Shown piece by piece: positions 43,721-51,954 of a DNA stretch of 64,000 nucleotides. The DNA comes from Desulfitobacterium dichloroeliminans LMG P-21439 (lineage in GTDB: Bacteria; Bacillota; Desulfitobacteriia; Desulfitobacteriales; Desulfitobacteriaceae). Positions within the stretch are counted from its first letter, which is position 1. Each line of letters begins with the position of its first letter. The notes under the pieces were generated by a model, which was not told where the DNA came from, did no database searches, and was given only the letters and a program-made list of their open reading frames with translations. The stretch lies in contig NC_019903.1 of NCBI RefSeq assembly GCF_000243135.2, positions 720,001 through 784,000 on the forward strand. Reading direction: 5' to 3'. The position numbers and the translations under genes are program-made.

Positions 43721-44068
43721 ATGCATGAACTGCCGATTATGGAAGATGTCCTCAATATCGTAGTTGATTTTGGCCTGCGTAACAACGCAAATAAAATCGT
43801 AAAAATCAACCTTCGAGCCAGTGCACTGTCAGGTATCATTCCTAAATGGGCGACTATATTTTTCAAGATGATCTCTCGGGACACCATAGCCCAGGACGCC
43901 ATTCTTGAATTTGCAATCTCCCCAATCAGAGTGAATTGCCGAGACTGCTTTCAGGAAAGCGATATTCAAACGAATCCACCGGTTTTTGTCTGCAGTGCTT
44001 GCGGTTCAGACGAGGTGAGTATTCTTTCCGGCAGAGATCTACGCATTGAAAGTATTGGAATTTTATAA
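43721..44068 (+). CDS. hypA: HypA nickel/zinc metallochaperone
   Basis: 115 residues starting MHE, so the nickel-binding N-terminus and His2 are intact. Zinc site CRDC (about residue 74) and CSAC (about residue 91). Normally hands nickel to NiFe hydrogenase with HypB. It stands at the end of this CoA-ester operon with no hydrogenase nearby. Confidence 0.92.
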   Translation: MHELPIMEDVLNIVVDFGLRNNANKIVKINLRASALSGIIPKWATIFFKMISRDTIAQDAILEFAISPIRVNCRDCFQESDIQTNPPVFVCSACGSDEVSILSGRDLRIESIGIL

Positions 44069-44092
44069 TGCTTGAAAGCTGAGGGGTTAGAT

Positions 44093-44764
44093 ATGAACGA
44101 AATAAGAGTCATAGAAATTAAAAAGAGCATCCATGAGAGCAACAACTTGCAAGCTGATGAACTGCGTAGTATTTTGCACAAGAAACACACATTTTTGCTC
44201 AATTTAATGTCGTCACCTGGCTCCGGCAAAACAAGCCTGGTAATGAGGACTATTGAGAAGCTTGATAAAGATCTTAAGATAGGGGTTATTGAAGCAGATA
44301 TTGACTCCACTGTGGATGCGGAAAAAATAATAGAGGCAGGCGTACCAGCAGTACAGCTGCACACAGGCGGTATGTGCCATATTGATGCCACTATGACAGA
44401 AACCGGATTAGAAGCTTTAGATGTAGACAATCTCGACTTGATTATTCTCGAAAACGTTGGTAATCTTGTCTGTCCGGCAGAATTTGATACAGGGGCCTCG
44501 AAAAGTGCCATGATCCTCAGTGTGCCGGAGGGCCATGATAAGCCTCTCAAATACCCTCTGATGTTCTCCATGGTAGATGTGCTCATCATCAGTAAAATAG
44601 ATTGCCTTCCTTATTTTGACTTTGATGTCAGAGCAGTGAAGGAGAGCGTTAAGAAGCTTAATCCAAATATCGAGATATTTGAAACTTCGGCCAAAACAGG
44701 AGAGGGCTTTGATCAGTGGGCGGATTGGCTGCGAAAAGAAGCCTTGGCCTGGCAGCAGGACTAA
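44093..44764 (+). CDS. hypB: HypB GTPase
   Basis: 223 residues from ATG 44093 (GAGGGG upstream). P-loop MSSPGSGKTSLV, metal-site Cys-His in GGMCHIDATM, Cys in GNLVCPAEFDTG and the base-specificity SKIDCLPY. The N-terminal Cys-rich high-affinity nickel site of E. coli HypB is absent, as in many Firmicutes. Last gene of the operon, followed by a terminator. Confidence 0.93.
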   Translation: MNEIRVIEIKKSIHESNNLQADELRSILHKKHTFLLNLMSSPGSGKTSLVMRTIEKLDKDLKIGVIEADIDSTVDAEKIIEAGVPAVQLHTGGMCHIDATMTETGLEALDVDNLDLIILENVGNLVCPAEFDTGASKSAMILSVPEGHDKPLKYPLMFSMVDVLIISKIDCLPYFDFDVRAVKESVKKLNPNIEIFETSAKTGEGFDQWADWLRKEALAWQQD

Positions 44765-44793
44765 GGAAAAGTTAAGAGAGGGTACATTGAATC

Positions 44794-44826
44794 AACAGCA
44801 AGTCGAAATGGCCTGCTGTTTTTTTA
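44794..44826 (+). terminator. Rho-independent terminator of the CoA-ester operon
   Basis: AACAGCA (44794-44800) pairs with TGCTGTT (44814-44820) and is followed by a T run. It closes the operon 30 nt after hypB. Confidence 0.85.
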
Positions 44827-44881
44827 TCTTGCACTGAATTTGAATGTATCCATAAGGACACTTACGAGAGGAACTCTTACC

Positions 44882-44914
44882 CTTTGTTTAATTATCTCAA
44901 ATAATTGAACAAAG
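44882..44914 (+). repeat. 14-bp inverted repeat
   Basis: CTTTGTTTAATTAT and ATAATTGAACAAAG match in 13 of 14 with a 5-nt loop. Between the operon terminator and the MFS gene; could be an operator of the MFS gene or a second terminator. Confidence 0.45.
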
Positions 44915-45018
44915 TTTGGGGTATTGCTTCGCAGTTGTAGGAGAGTGTAGTTAGAAGTTAGTTGATTTATAGTAATATCATTCATAAACAATCTAATAAG
45001 CAGATACATTGTTTATGG

Positions 45019-46167
45019 GTGATTAATATTCGTATAAACTTTAAAGACACCGTATATCTTCTTACAGGGTGGTTGACCTTATTTGTTATTGGTACGGATT
45101 TGTTTGTTATGTCTCCTTTGTTACCGTTTATTGCTGAAGAATATGAAATAACTCCTGCAGTTGCAGGGTGGCTAGTTACTGCATTTTCGCTAATGTATGC
45201 CATTAGTGCACCACTTTTTGGATGGCTTTCAGACCGCAAAGGTCGCCGTCTTTTCATTGTTTTGGGTTTATTTTCGTTTTCTTTATCCAATTTTTTGACA
45301 GCCGTTTCTCCTTCATTTGCAATGTTAATAACCAGTCGTATTTTGGCTGGTTTATCAGTTGCGTCAATAACCCCTATAGTCTATGCAATTATTGGTGATA
45401 CAGCATTACCTGAACGTAGGGGGGTATGGCTTTCCACTGTAGTATCAGGACATCTCATGGCTTTATGGGCAGGAGCACCTGTGGGAACTTTGTTAGAGCA
45501 ATTTCTTGGATGGCGATCTGTTTTTATTAGTTTAGCTATAATTGCTGCGATACTATCAATCATAAACTTTAGGGTTTGGGCATCCATAAATAAAGTACAT
45601 CCAGGAGAAGCACAGAGAAAAGGAAATACAATCAAAATTATTTCTGCAGTGAGTGTAACTACTTTTTGGGCAATTGCCATGTACGCTCTCTATGTATTTC
45701 TTGGAACGGGATTGGTTTTATATAACGATTTTTCTTCAAGTGAACTTGCAGCCTCTATTACTGCCTATGGTATAGGAGCTGTAATAGGTAGTTTATCCAG
45801 TGGGAGAGTTACTGATAAAATTGGTGCAAGAATCGTGTCAATATTTAGTACAGCCATGCTTATTGGCATACTTGTCTTATTAGGTTTTTTCTTTTCATCG
45901 GGAACTTTGGTTTATTTTTTGTTGTTTTTATGGGCACTTATTGGATATACCTCCTTTACTTCATATCAAGCCCGTTTAGCAGAAGAATTTCCAGAAACTC
46001 GTGGTATGGCACTTGCCTTAAATAACACAGCTTTATATATAGGGATCACGCTTGGCTCCATGCTAGGAGGTTATATTATTGCAAATTGGGGGTTCTTTGC
46101 TTTGCCATTTATCTGTAGTGGGGTAGCCTTAATAAGCAGCTTAATAAGCACCAAAAGGAGAGGATAA
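45019..46167 (+). CDS. MFS transporter (AraJ/drug-efflux type)
   Basis: About 382 residues; start uncertain (GTG 45019 or TTG 44962, both with poor ribosome sites). Twelve hydrophobic segments. GWLSDRKGRRLFI between helices 2 and 3 is the MFS A motif, and SRILAGLSVASITPI follows. Resembles DHA1-type exporters. Very AT-rich and followed within 36 nt by attC-like site M, so it may be cassette cargo rather than part of the CoA-ester island. Confidence 0.88.
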   Translation: MINIRINFKDTVYLLTGWLTLFVIGTDLFVMSPLLPFIAEEYEITPAVAGWLVTAFSLMYAISAPLFGWLSDRKGRRLFIVLGLFSFSLSNFLTAVSPSFAMLITSRILAGLSVASITPIVYAIIGDTALPERRGVWLSTVVSGHLMALWAGAPVGTLLEQFLGWRSVFISLAIIAAILSIINFRVWASINKVHPGEAQRKGNTIKIISAVSVTTFWAIAMYALYVFLGTGLVLYNDFSSSELAASITAYGIGAVIGSLSSGRVTDKIGARIVSIFSTAMLIGILVLLGFFFSSGTLVYFLLFLWALIGYTSFTSYQARLAEEFPETRGMALALNNTALYIGITLGSMLGGYIIANWGFFALPFICSGVALISSLISTKRRG

Positions 46168-46202
46168 TGAATGCGATTAGGGCACAGCGAGTGTATGCTT
46201 TT

Positions 46203-46279
46203 GTATAACAGAGAGTCCCCAAAGTCTGTTATAATATGAATATAGTAACCAGACTTCGGCAATCCGCAGGACGTTATCC
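46203..46279 (+). repeat. attC-like site M
   Basis: R'' GTATAAC (46203-46209), R' GTTATCC (46273-46279). Centre AATATGAATATAGTAACCAGACTTCGGC is nearly the same as site H. The arms are weak. A type-1 hairpin (46297-46314) follows. This shows that the array continues on the far side of the 20-kb catabolic island. Confidence 0.75.
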
Positions 46280-46296
46280 GAAACCGTATGCAAAGG

Positions 46297-46314
46297 CCGC
46301 GCGTGCATGCGCGG
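46297..46314 (+). repeat. Cassette 5' hairpin (type 1)
   Basis: CCGCGCGTGCATGCGCGG, preceded by GAAACCGTATGCAAAGG exactly as after site H (GAAACCGTACGCAAAGG). Confidence 0.75.
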
Positions 46315-46435
46315 ATTAGAATTACAGGTAGTTGTAAAAAACTACGAACTATGTTTGGTTATCAAGGCTTATCAGCAAATAGGAATATGACTAACTGTTT
46401 ACCGTAAGATGTTATTATGGTAGGGAGACGATAGC

Positions 46436-46792
46436 TTGAGACAAACAATCAGAATATTTATCTTGGCGATTCTGTTGTTTTGCCTATTACCAATTATGGT
46501 CTTAGAGTTGATTGGCGGACAACAATTTAATCATCTAGACATGGGCATTATCGTAATTGCCTTGCTCGTTTTAAATCCTATTTTTTTTGCAACAGTAGGT
46601 TGGAAAATAGCATTTGAGAATAAAATAAAATGGTTGATACCAATTATCTGTGTTGCAATCTTTTTCATAAGTGCTTATTTTATTTATGGGATGAATGAGT
46701 GGTTTTATGTTGGAGAATATTTGGTTATAGCGTATTTGAGTATTTTAATTCGTACTCTGATAAAGTATTTTAACAAAATGGGGGAGGTATGA
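46436..46792 (+). CDS. Small four-helix membrane protein
   Basis: 118 residues from TTG 46436 (GGGAG upstream). Four hydrophobic stretches and few charges. No family recognised. Its stop region contains the ribosome site of the following selenoprotein-like gene, so translation of the two is probably linked. Confidence 0.65.
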   Translation: MRQTIRIFILAILLFCLLPIMVLELIGGQQFNHLDMGIIVIALLVLNPIFFATVGWKIAFENKIKWLIPIICVAIFFISAYFIYGMNEWFYVGEYLVIAYLSILIRTLIKYFNKMGEV

Positions 46793-46794
46793 GG

Positions 46795-47580
46795 GTGATA
46801 GACTTAAATCAGAATCATATTAATCTCACCACCACGTCTAGTTGTTGAGTGCCAGCTTCTAGTGCTGGTCAGCACAATACTGAGAACTGTCAAATCTGTG
46901 GAGGGCAACTACAATACTTCAATTCAGGACGAGAATTAACTTGTGTTCAATGTGGAAAAAGCGAGATTGGCAACATCTCTTGCCCAAACGGACACTACGT
47001 ATGTGATGAATGTCATGGGAAAGGTCTTTTCGACACGGTTAAAGAATACATGTTAGCCAGTCAATCAACGAATCCCTTCGAAATTGCCGAGGATCTAATG
47101 AATCAAGATAACATCCCTATGCTCGGTTGTGAAAATGCCTGGATAGCATCTGGAGCTTTGATGGCAGCACTTAAAAATGAAGGAACGATTAATGTTAGCG
47201 ATGAACAGATTGTTGAAGTTCTTAATAGGACCAAGAGACAAGCTATCGGAGGATATTGTGGACTAACAGGGGTATGTGGAATCGCCCCCGCGATGGGTGC
47301 TTGCTTTAGTGTTATTCTTGGTGCGTCTTGTCCTAAAGATCAAGAAACAGCGACGACAATGAAGATCGTAGGAAAGATAGTTTACGCTATCGCTGAACAA
47401 ACTGGTCCATGTTGCTGTAAGAACTTTGTGAGAACTGCATTGAGCAAGGCGATTACATCAGTTAAAGAGCGCCTTGATGTATGCTTGCTTTCGTCTAGCG
47501 AAGCAATCGTGTGTACTCACAGTTCGCGTCATCCTCATGGATGTAGGGAGTCTAAGTGTTCCTATTTTAAATCAAGCTAG
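46795..47580 (+). CDS. DUF5714-type Cys-rich protein with in-frame UGA, probable selenoprotein
   Basis: GTG 46795, 7 nt after GGGGAGG, opens a frame that reads TTTSSC, then TGA (46846-46848), then VPASSAGQHNTENC to the stop at 47580: 261 residues with Sec at position 18, next to Cys17 (a C-U pair). Without readthrough only the GTG 46849 directly after the TGA is left, with no ribosome site. A SECIS-like hairpin follows the UGA at the E. coli fdhF distance. The rest has zinc-ribbon pairs (CQICG, CVQCG, CPNGHYVCDEC) and the GGYCGLTGVCGIAPA core of DUF5714. Function unknown; seen beside methyltransferases in anaerobes. Confidence 0.75.
46846..46875 (+). promoter_or_regulatory. Bacterial SECIS-like element
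   Basis: After the UGA, 18 nt lead to the loop GGUC (46867-46870) closed by the perfect stem GUGCU/AGCAC (46862-46866, 46871-46875). In E. coli fdhF the loop GGUCU also begins 18 nt after the UGA, and the loop G and U are what SelB recognises. Confidence 0.7.
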
Positions 47581-48065
47581 AGGTCAAGTAAAGATAATGT
47601 AAACTTTATGACCTGTGATATATTTCGTATTCGTGTGATAGTGCGTAAATAATAACGTGTATAATGTGAGCTGAGGGAAAAGATTTTGATTAGAGATTTT
47701 TTTAAAACGGATGAATCCTATAAGATACAAGTCGCAGAGTACAAAAGAAAAGATGCCTTTACGGCGATAGTTGTCTGGGCAGTAGTAATGGGTATATATT
47801 ATTTAATGGGACAACTATATGCCAATAATGGTGTATATCTAGGGATACCGGTTAACTTAGTGCTGGCAAGCTTATGTATAGCTTTAGTGTTGCTAAGAAA
47901 AGAAAAAATGACGACCATTGGTTTTACTAGAAAAAATGCTTTTAAATCTATCGTTCTGGGCTGTAGTTTAGGATTAGTATTAGTTATTGCAAATAGCGTT
48001 ATGAATATCATTTGGGGCAGTCAATTAGCTCAGATTCAGGGTATTTTAACAAATTTTATTTACTA

Positions 48066-49721
48066 CCTAAATTCCACGTGTGTTTTTTATTAGCTTCAAA
48101 AATCACTATTTCACGAAGAATTTAGACTGCTTCTCACACATTGTAACATTATTTACAACCACCTTTCAATCATTTTTGATAAATCATTGATTTCATCTTT
48201 GCTGCAATGATACTTAATAAACTCTGCAAGTTATCCACAGAGCAACACTCAATTTTATTGATGATATTCTTATTATACCAGACATTTTTCATACACTCCC
48301 TTGTACGGATAGTTTTCCGACAACTTCATGATTACATATCTTGCGGTTTTGATTATTTTTGCTGCAAGAAATACATACTTCAAACGAAAGGTCTTTATTT
48401 GCTGTCTGTATTCTGAAGAGTCCAAGGAATCAAACTTGAACAACAAAAATAGGTTATATGAAAGCATCATCATTTGAAACACGGCTTCATTCGCCCAAAA
48501 TGACTTTAGCAAGAGATGACCCACCGCCATGTCGTATTTGGCTTCTTTGATATAGTTTTCAGCATTACCACGCTTTTCATAGTATATAACTACTTTTTCA
48601 GAAAGCAAGGTAGTATTTGTTACAAAGAAAAAGTAGTCGTATTCGGAACCTTCTAAAAGTGATAATTGTGCTCTTTCTTTTTCTGGTTTCAGTACGCGAG
48701 ATACGACAAATCTTCTGTCTTTTTCCCATTTAACTAATTTTGTATACAGTTCTGTAGTTTCTCTACCTTCTTCTCCTTTAACGAATACAATTGATGAATT
48801 CGTTGCTTGTGAGGTGAGTGTAGAATAACTTTTGGCTTTAATTAAATATTTGCATCCAAGAGATTCTATCGTTTCGATAATTTTTTCATCAAAGTAGCCA
48901 CTATCCATTCGAAATAAAATTTCTAAATCGTCTGATTTGATGTTAGCAACAATTTCTTTGATCATTTCCGCAGCACCGTTTGCAGTGTAAGTATTGCCAC
49001 TTCTTACAAATCCGGTAACATATGCTTTTAATTCGTCGCAAAATGCAAATTGGATATTGTAGCATCGGTTTCCCAGTTTCTTAGGATTATATCCTTTTGA
49101 CGCACCTTCTTGATGACCTTCTACGTTAATTACACTACTATCAATATCAATCGTAATGGATGTCAATTTACTTTTAGTGAGCAGTTTTTTAAAGACTTTA
49201 AAATTAATGTCTCTAAACATTTGGGTTGTCTTGAAGTTGAAGTTTCCTAGAAACCGTGACACTGTTTCAGGTTCTTTTACGGAAATATCAAACTCGTTGA
49301 CGAGGGGATCATTTTGAAGTAGCTTTAGACGTTCTAACTTATCAATGCCAATGAAGTGACCGCAGAGCATGGTCTTTATATGATTCATCTTGATTTTATT
49401 TGTTGAGTCATTATCAAATACGAGGTCATTTTCAATAAAATCAAAAATCCCATTGCTTTTTGCATTCTCAAGGAGCAGAAAAAGACCTGCATTTGATGTT
49501 AGATTCTTAGCTTTGAAATCAATTTTATTAATCATAATTAGAACCCCTTTTTACTACTTTTCTTACTATTATTTTACCATATATCGAGTCATAAAAGCTG
49601 ATAATTTAACATATTTTTGAGCACTTTTCTTTCACCCAATGGGTGAAAGCTGAATTTCGAAGGAACGCATATTTATCAAGGCTTTGATTATGCTTTTTGA
49701 AGTACTGACGTAGAATCTAGG
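48066..49721 (-). mobile_element. IS1380-family insertion sequence (1656 bp)
   Basis: Left end CCTAAATTCCACGT (48066) and right end, read inward, CCTAGATTCTACGT match 12 of 14. TACTA stands on both sides (48061-48065 and 49722-49726) as target duplication. One full-length transposase gene lies inside on the minus strand. Confidence 0.92.
48273..49535 (-). CDS. IS1380-family transposase
   Basis: 420 residues. DDE elements: the IDIDSSVINVEGHQEGASKG segment, FRMDSGYFDEKIIE and YYEKRGNAENYIKEAKYDM. Full length with no internal stop. The gene is AT-rich like its surroundings. A poly-purine ribosome site lies before ATG 49535. Confidence 0.93.
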   Translation of the reverse strand: MINKIDFKAKNLTSNAGLFLLLENAKSNGIFDFIENDLVFDNDSTNKIKMNHIKTMLCGHFIGIDKLERLKLLQNDPLVNEFDISVKEPETVSRFLGNFNFKTTQMFRDINFKVFKKLLTKSKLTSITIDIDSSVINVEGHQEGASKGYNPKKLGNRCYNIQFAFCDELKAYVTGFVRSGNTYTANGAAEMIKEIVANIKSDDLEILFRMDSGYFDEKIIETIESLGCKYLIKAKSYSTLTSQATNSSIVFVKGEEGRETTELYTKLVKWEKDRRFVVSRVLKPEKERAQLSLLEGSEYDYFFFVTNTTLLSEKVVIYYEKRGNAENYIKEAKYDMAVGHLLLKSFWANEAVFQMMMLSYNLFLLFKFDSLDSSEYRQQIKTFRLKYVFLAAKIIKTARYVIMKLSENYPYKGVYEKCLV

Positions 49722-50084
49722 TACTATATGTTGGTAATCTCTCTAGTGGAGGAGATCATTTTTAGAGGATACATTCAAACAAGACTATACGGGCTTATAA
49801 AAAGACCACTCTTTGCAATTATATTAGGTGGTATCTTGTTCATGTTAATGCATATTCCGTTTCAAATAGGTTATGCAAAAATGGGGTTATTTGCCTATAT
49901 TCAAGTGAATTATATAACTTTGATGTTTACTTTTATATGGCATGTTGTCTTTGATTTCTTGTACCGTAAATACAATACAATTTATGCATCTACAATTTTT
50001 CATGGGTTAATGGATTGGGCGAATTACTTGTTCATAGTATGATGAGATAATGAACAATTACTAATTAGAAAAGAGGTGAAGGAT

Positions 50085-50396
50085 TTGGCGTTGATTAATG
50101 TATTAGCAGTCTTGCTTATTGGGTGGTTCGGTATTATTACTGCTATCGTTTTAGTCAGTATCGGAATATACACAAAGAAGACTTGGTTAATAATTTTAGG
50201 AGCGGTTTTTGCGATTCCAATTTCATGGTACTTAGGTGGAACTCCGAAATTTAGATACATTATGTATGGCCTTCCTATATTCTTTATCGGCTCTGCTTTA
50301 GCTGTTAAGTTTCATAAAGATAGATTAGCATGGCTTCTAACATTACCATATGTCGGAATAATGGGATGGTTAGGATTTACGGTACTAACACAGTGA
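50085..50396 (+). CDS. Small membrane protein
   Basis: 103 residues from TTG 50085 (AAAGAGGTGAAGG upstream; GTG 50076 also possible). Three to four hydrophobic segments, WLIILGAVFAIPISWYLGG in the middle. No recognised family. Confidence 0.6.
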   Translation: MALINVLAVLLIGWFGIITAIVLVSIGIYTKKTWLIILGAVFAIPISWYLGGTPKFRYIMYGLPIFFIGSALAVKFHKDRLAWLLTLPYVGIMGWLGFTVLTQ

Positions 50397-50521
50397 TAGA
50401 GCGGCAGTTTTTAGATATTTGAATTGTGAAATCCGCTGAAGTCTGGATCATGATTGATTTCGGTTATGTGCAATAACTAGGTCTTGTAATGGTAAAAGAG
50501 ATTTAGGGGAGGGTATATCTT

Positions 50522-51226
50522 ATGAATGTTAATAGAAGCCTGTTCGATGAAGCCAATCCAGAGAAATGGGGATGCCTTTACAAAATTGCAGGTTATGCAA
50601 CAATAATTATGCTTATCATTATTCCGATACAGATTGCAATTTTTACAATTTTTCCATTCCCGGATTCCATTGAAAGTTGGTTCGAGTTATTCAATAAGAA
50701 TTGGCTTTTAGGTTTAATTCATCTTGATTTACTCTACATAATTAACAATGTTATTGTAGCAATCATGTACCTTGCTTTCTACTTTTCACTTAAGAAAAAG
50801 AATGAAAGTCTAATGATAATTGCGCTTGTACTAGGACTTCTGGGAATATCAGCTTATCTATCATCTAATAAAGCGTTTGAGATGTTATCCATAAGTAATC
50901 TTTATTACGCTGCCGATTCGGAAACGGCGAAAACTATATTGCTTGCTTCAGGTCAAACCATGCTTTCATCTTGGAGAGGGACAGCGTTTGATATTTATTA
51001 CGTTCTTAACGGCATTACCTTAATTATTATTTCTTGCGTAATGTTTAAGAATTCTATTTATAGTAATAAGATTGCTGTAATCGGATTGCTTTCGGGAGTT
51101 CTTATGATGATTCCTTCGACAGCAGGAACTATTGGTCTTGTTTTCTCACTTGCTTCACTTATTCCATGGGCAGTTTTTGCAATATTAGTATCGATAAAAT
51201 TTCTACAGTTAAGTAATTTGAAATAG
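50522..51226 (+). CDS. Membrane protein, DUF4386-like
   Basis: 234 residues, ATG 50522. Six hydrophobic segments; MNVNRSLFDEANPEKWGCLYKIAGYA at the start and the IISCVMFKNSIYSNKIAVIGLLSG late segment recall DUF4386 proteins, judged by eye. RBS GGGGAGGG upstream. Confidence 0.65.
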   Translation: MNVNRSLFDEANPEKWGCLYKIAGYATIIMLIIIPIQIAIFTIFPFPDSIESWFELFNKNWLLGLIHLDLLYIINNVIVAIMYLAFYFSLKKKNESLMIIALVLGLLGISAYLSSNKAFEMLSISNLYYAADSETAKTILLASGQTMLSSWRGTAFDIYYVLNGITLIIISCVMFKNSIYSNKIAVIGLLSGVLMMIPSTAGTIGLVFSLASLIPWAVFAILVSIKFLQLSNLK

Positions 51227-51272
51227 TAAATAGATAATCATCATATGAGAATAAATTCATCTGCCGTTACTG

Positions 51273-51310
51273 CACATAACAGCAAGTTCCGATTGTAACA
51301 AGGGGGCGCA
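51273..51310 (+). repeat. attC 5' half-site, right end of the array
   Basis: R'' ACATAAC (51273-51279), GCAAGTTCCGATTGTAAC and GGGGGCGCAGGAC. L' and R' are lost. No further site was seen to the right. Confidence 0.5.
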
Positions 51311-51391
51311 GGACAATTTGGCAATGTTGAATTTAGAAAGGAATTTAGGATCATACTATGTTATAGTTGCAAACTAGAGATTACAGGACAA

Positions 51392-51916
51392 GTGATTCAC
51401 TTAGTTGATCCAGAAGTGGGGGGAACATACTGTGCCGATTGTCATAATCGTATTGTGTCGGAATACCTTGGCTATGATTTTGAGAAAATAGAGTTCAAAC
51501 CACTGAAAATAAAGGATGCCTACGGAAAGAAGCATACCTTCCATTTTGAAACTGTGTTGGTTCCATCAGGAATGGCCATTGAGGCCGATGAACGATTAAA
51601 AGTGGATAATGAAGGATACGAATTTAGTATCCTAGGCGATTTTGACTGTGATCAGGGATTGCTTCAATTAATGCTGATACAAAGAATTCGAAGGGCTCTA
51701 AAACAAAAGCATCTTGAGAAAAACGAAATAAATAAGTCATATAATCTAGCGCATATCGTTAGGGGTCGAATCGGCCACGATCACGCTAGTGATGGTCAGT
51801 CGATAGTGATAGACGGGAAAAGTTTTTCGTTGGATGAGTTAGGACGGATGTTAATGACTTATGAAGGGTTTCAGTTTCGGTTAGAGTTCATTGATTCATC
51901 AGACGAAGTCAAATAG
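51392..51916 (+). CDS. Zinc-ribbon protein (DUF7713-like)
   Basis: At least 174 residues from GTG 51392. The open frame continues upstream without a stop and reads CYSCKLEITGQ just before it. With CADC at residue 14 this makes a CxxC...CxxC zinc ribbon, so the real start is probably about 10 codons upstream at a non-ATG codon or was lost. The body has EADERLKVDNEGYEFSILGDF and GRIGHDHAS. Function unknown. Confidence 0.65.
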   Translation: MIHLVDPEVGGTYCADCHNRIVSEYLGYDFEKIEFKPLKIKDAYGKKHTFHFETVLVPSGMAIEADERLKVDNEGYEFSILGDFDCDQGLLQLMLIQRIRRALKQKHLEKNEINKSYNLAHIVRGRIGHDHASDGQSIVIDGKSFSLDELGRMLMTYEGFQFRLEFIDSSDEVK

Positions 51917-51954
51917 CTCCTCATCTACTATGTTTTTTAGGGGGTAATGCAATC

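Larger units (their letters stand above)
47686..50042 (+). pseudogene. CPBP-family (CAAX-like) intramembrane protease gene, split by IS1380
   Basis: The N-terminal part runs from TTG 47686 to the insertion at 48065. The C-terminal part resumes at 49727. Removing the element and one TACTA copy restores one frame, NFIYYMLVISLVEEIIFRGY, giving 231 residues. The C-terminal part holds the catalytic motifs EEIIFRGY and FAxxH-like LMLMHIPF, and HVVFDF. TATAAT at 47659-47664 is a possible -10. The gene cannot make an active enzyme as it stands. Confidence 0.9.

Noticed and set aside
46849-47580. DUF5714 gene starting at GTG directly after the UGA
   Set aside because: No ribosome site, and the upstream frame with a good site, TSSC before the UGA and a SECIS-like hairpin explains the sequence better.
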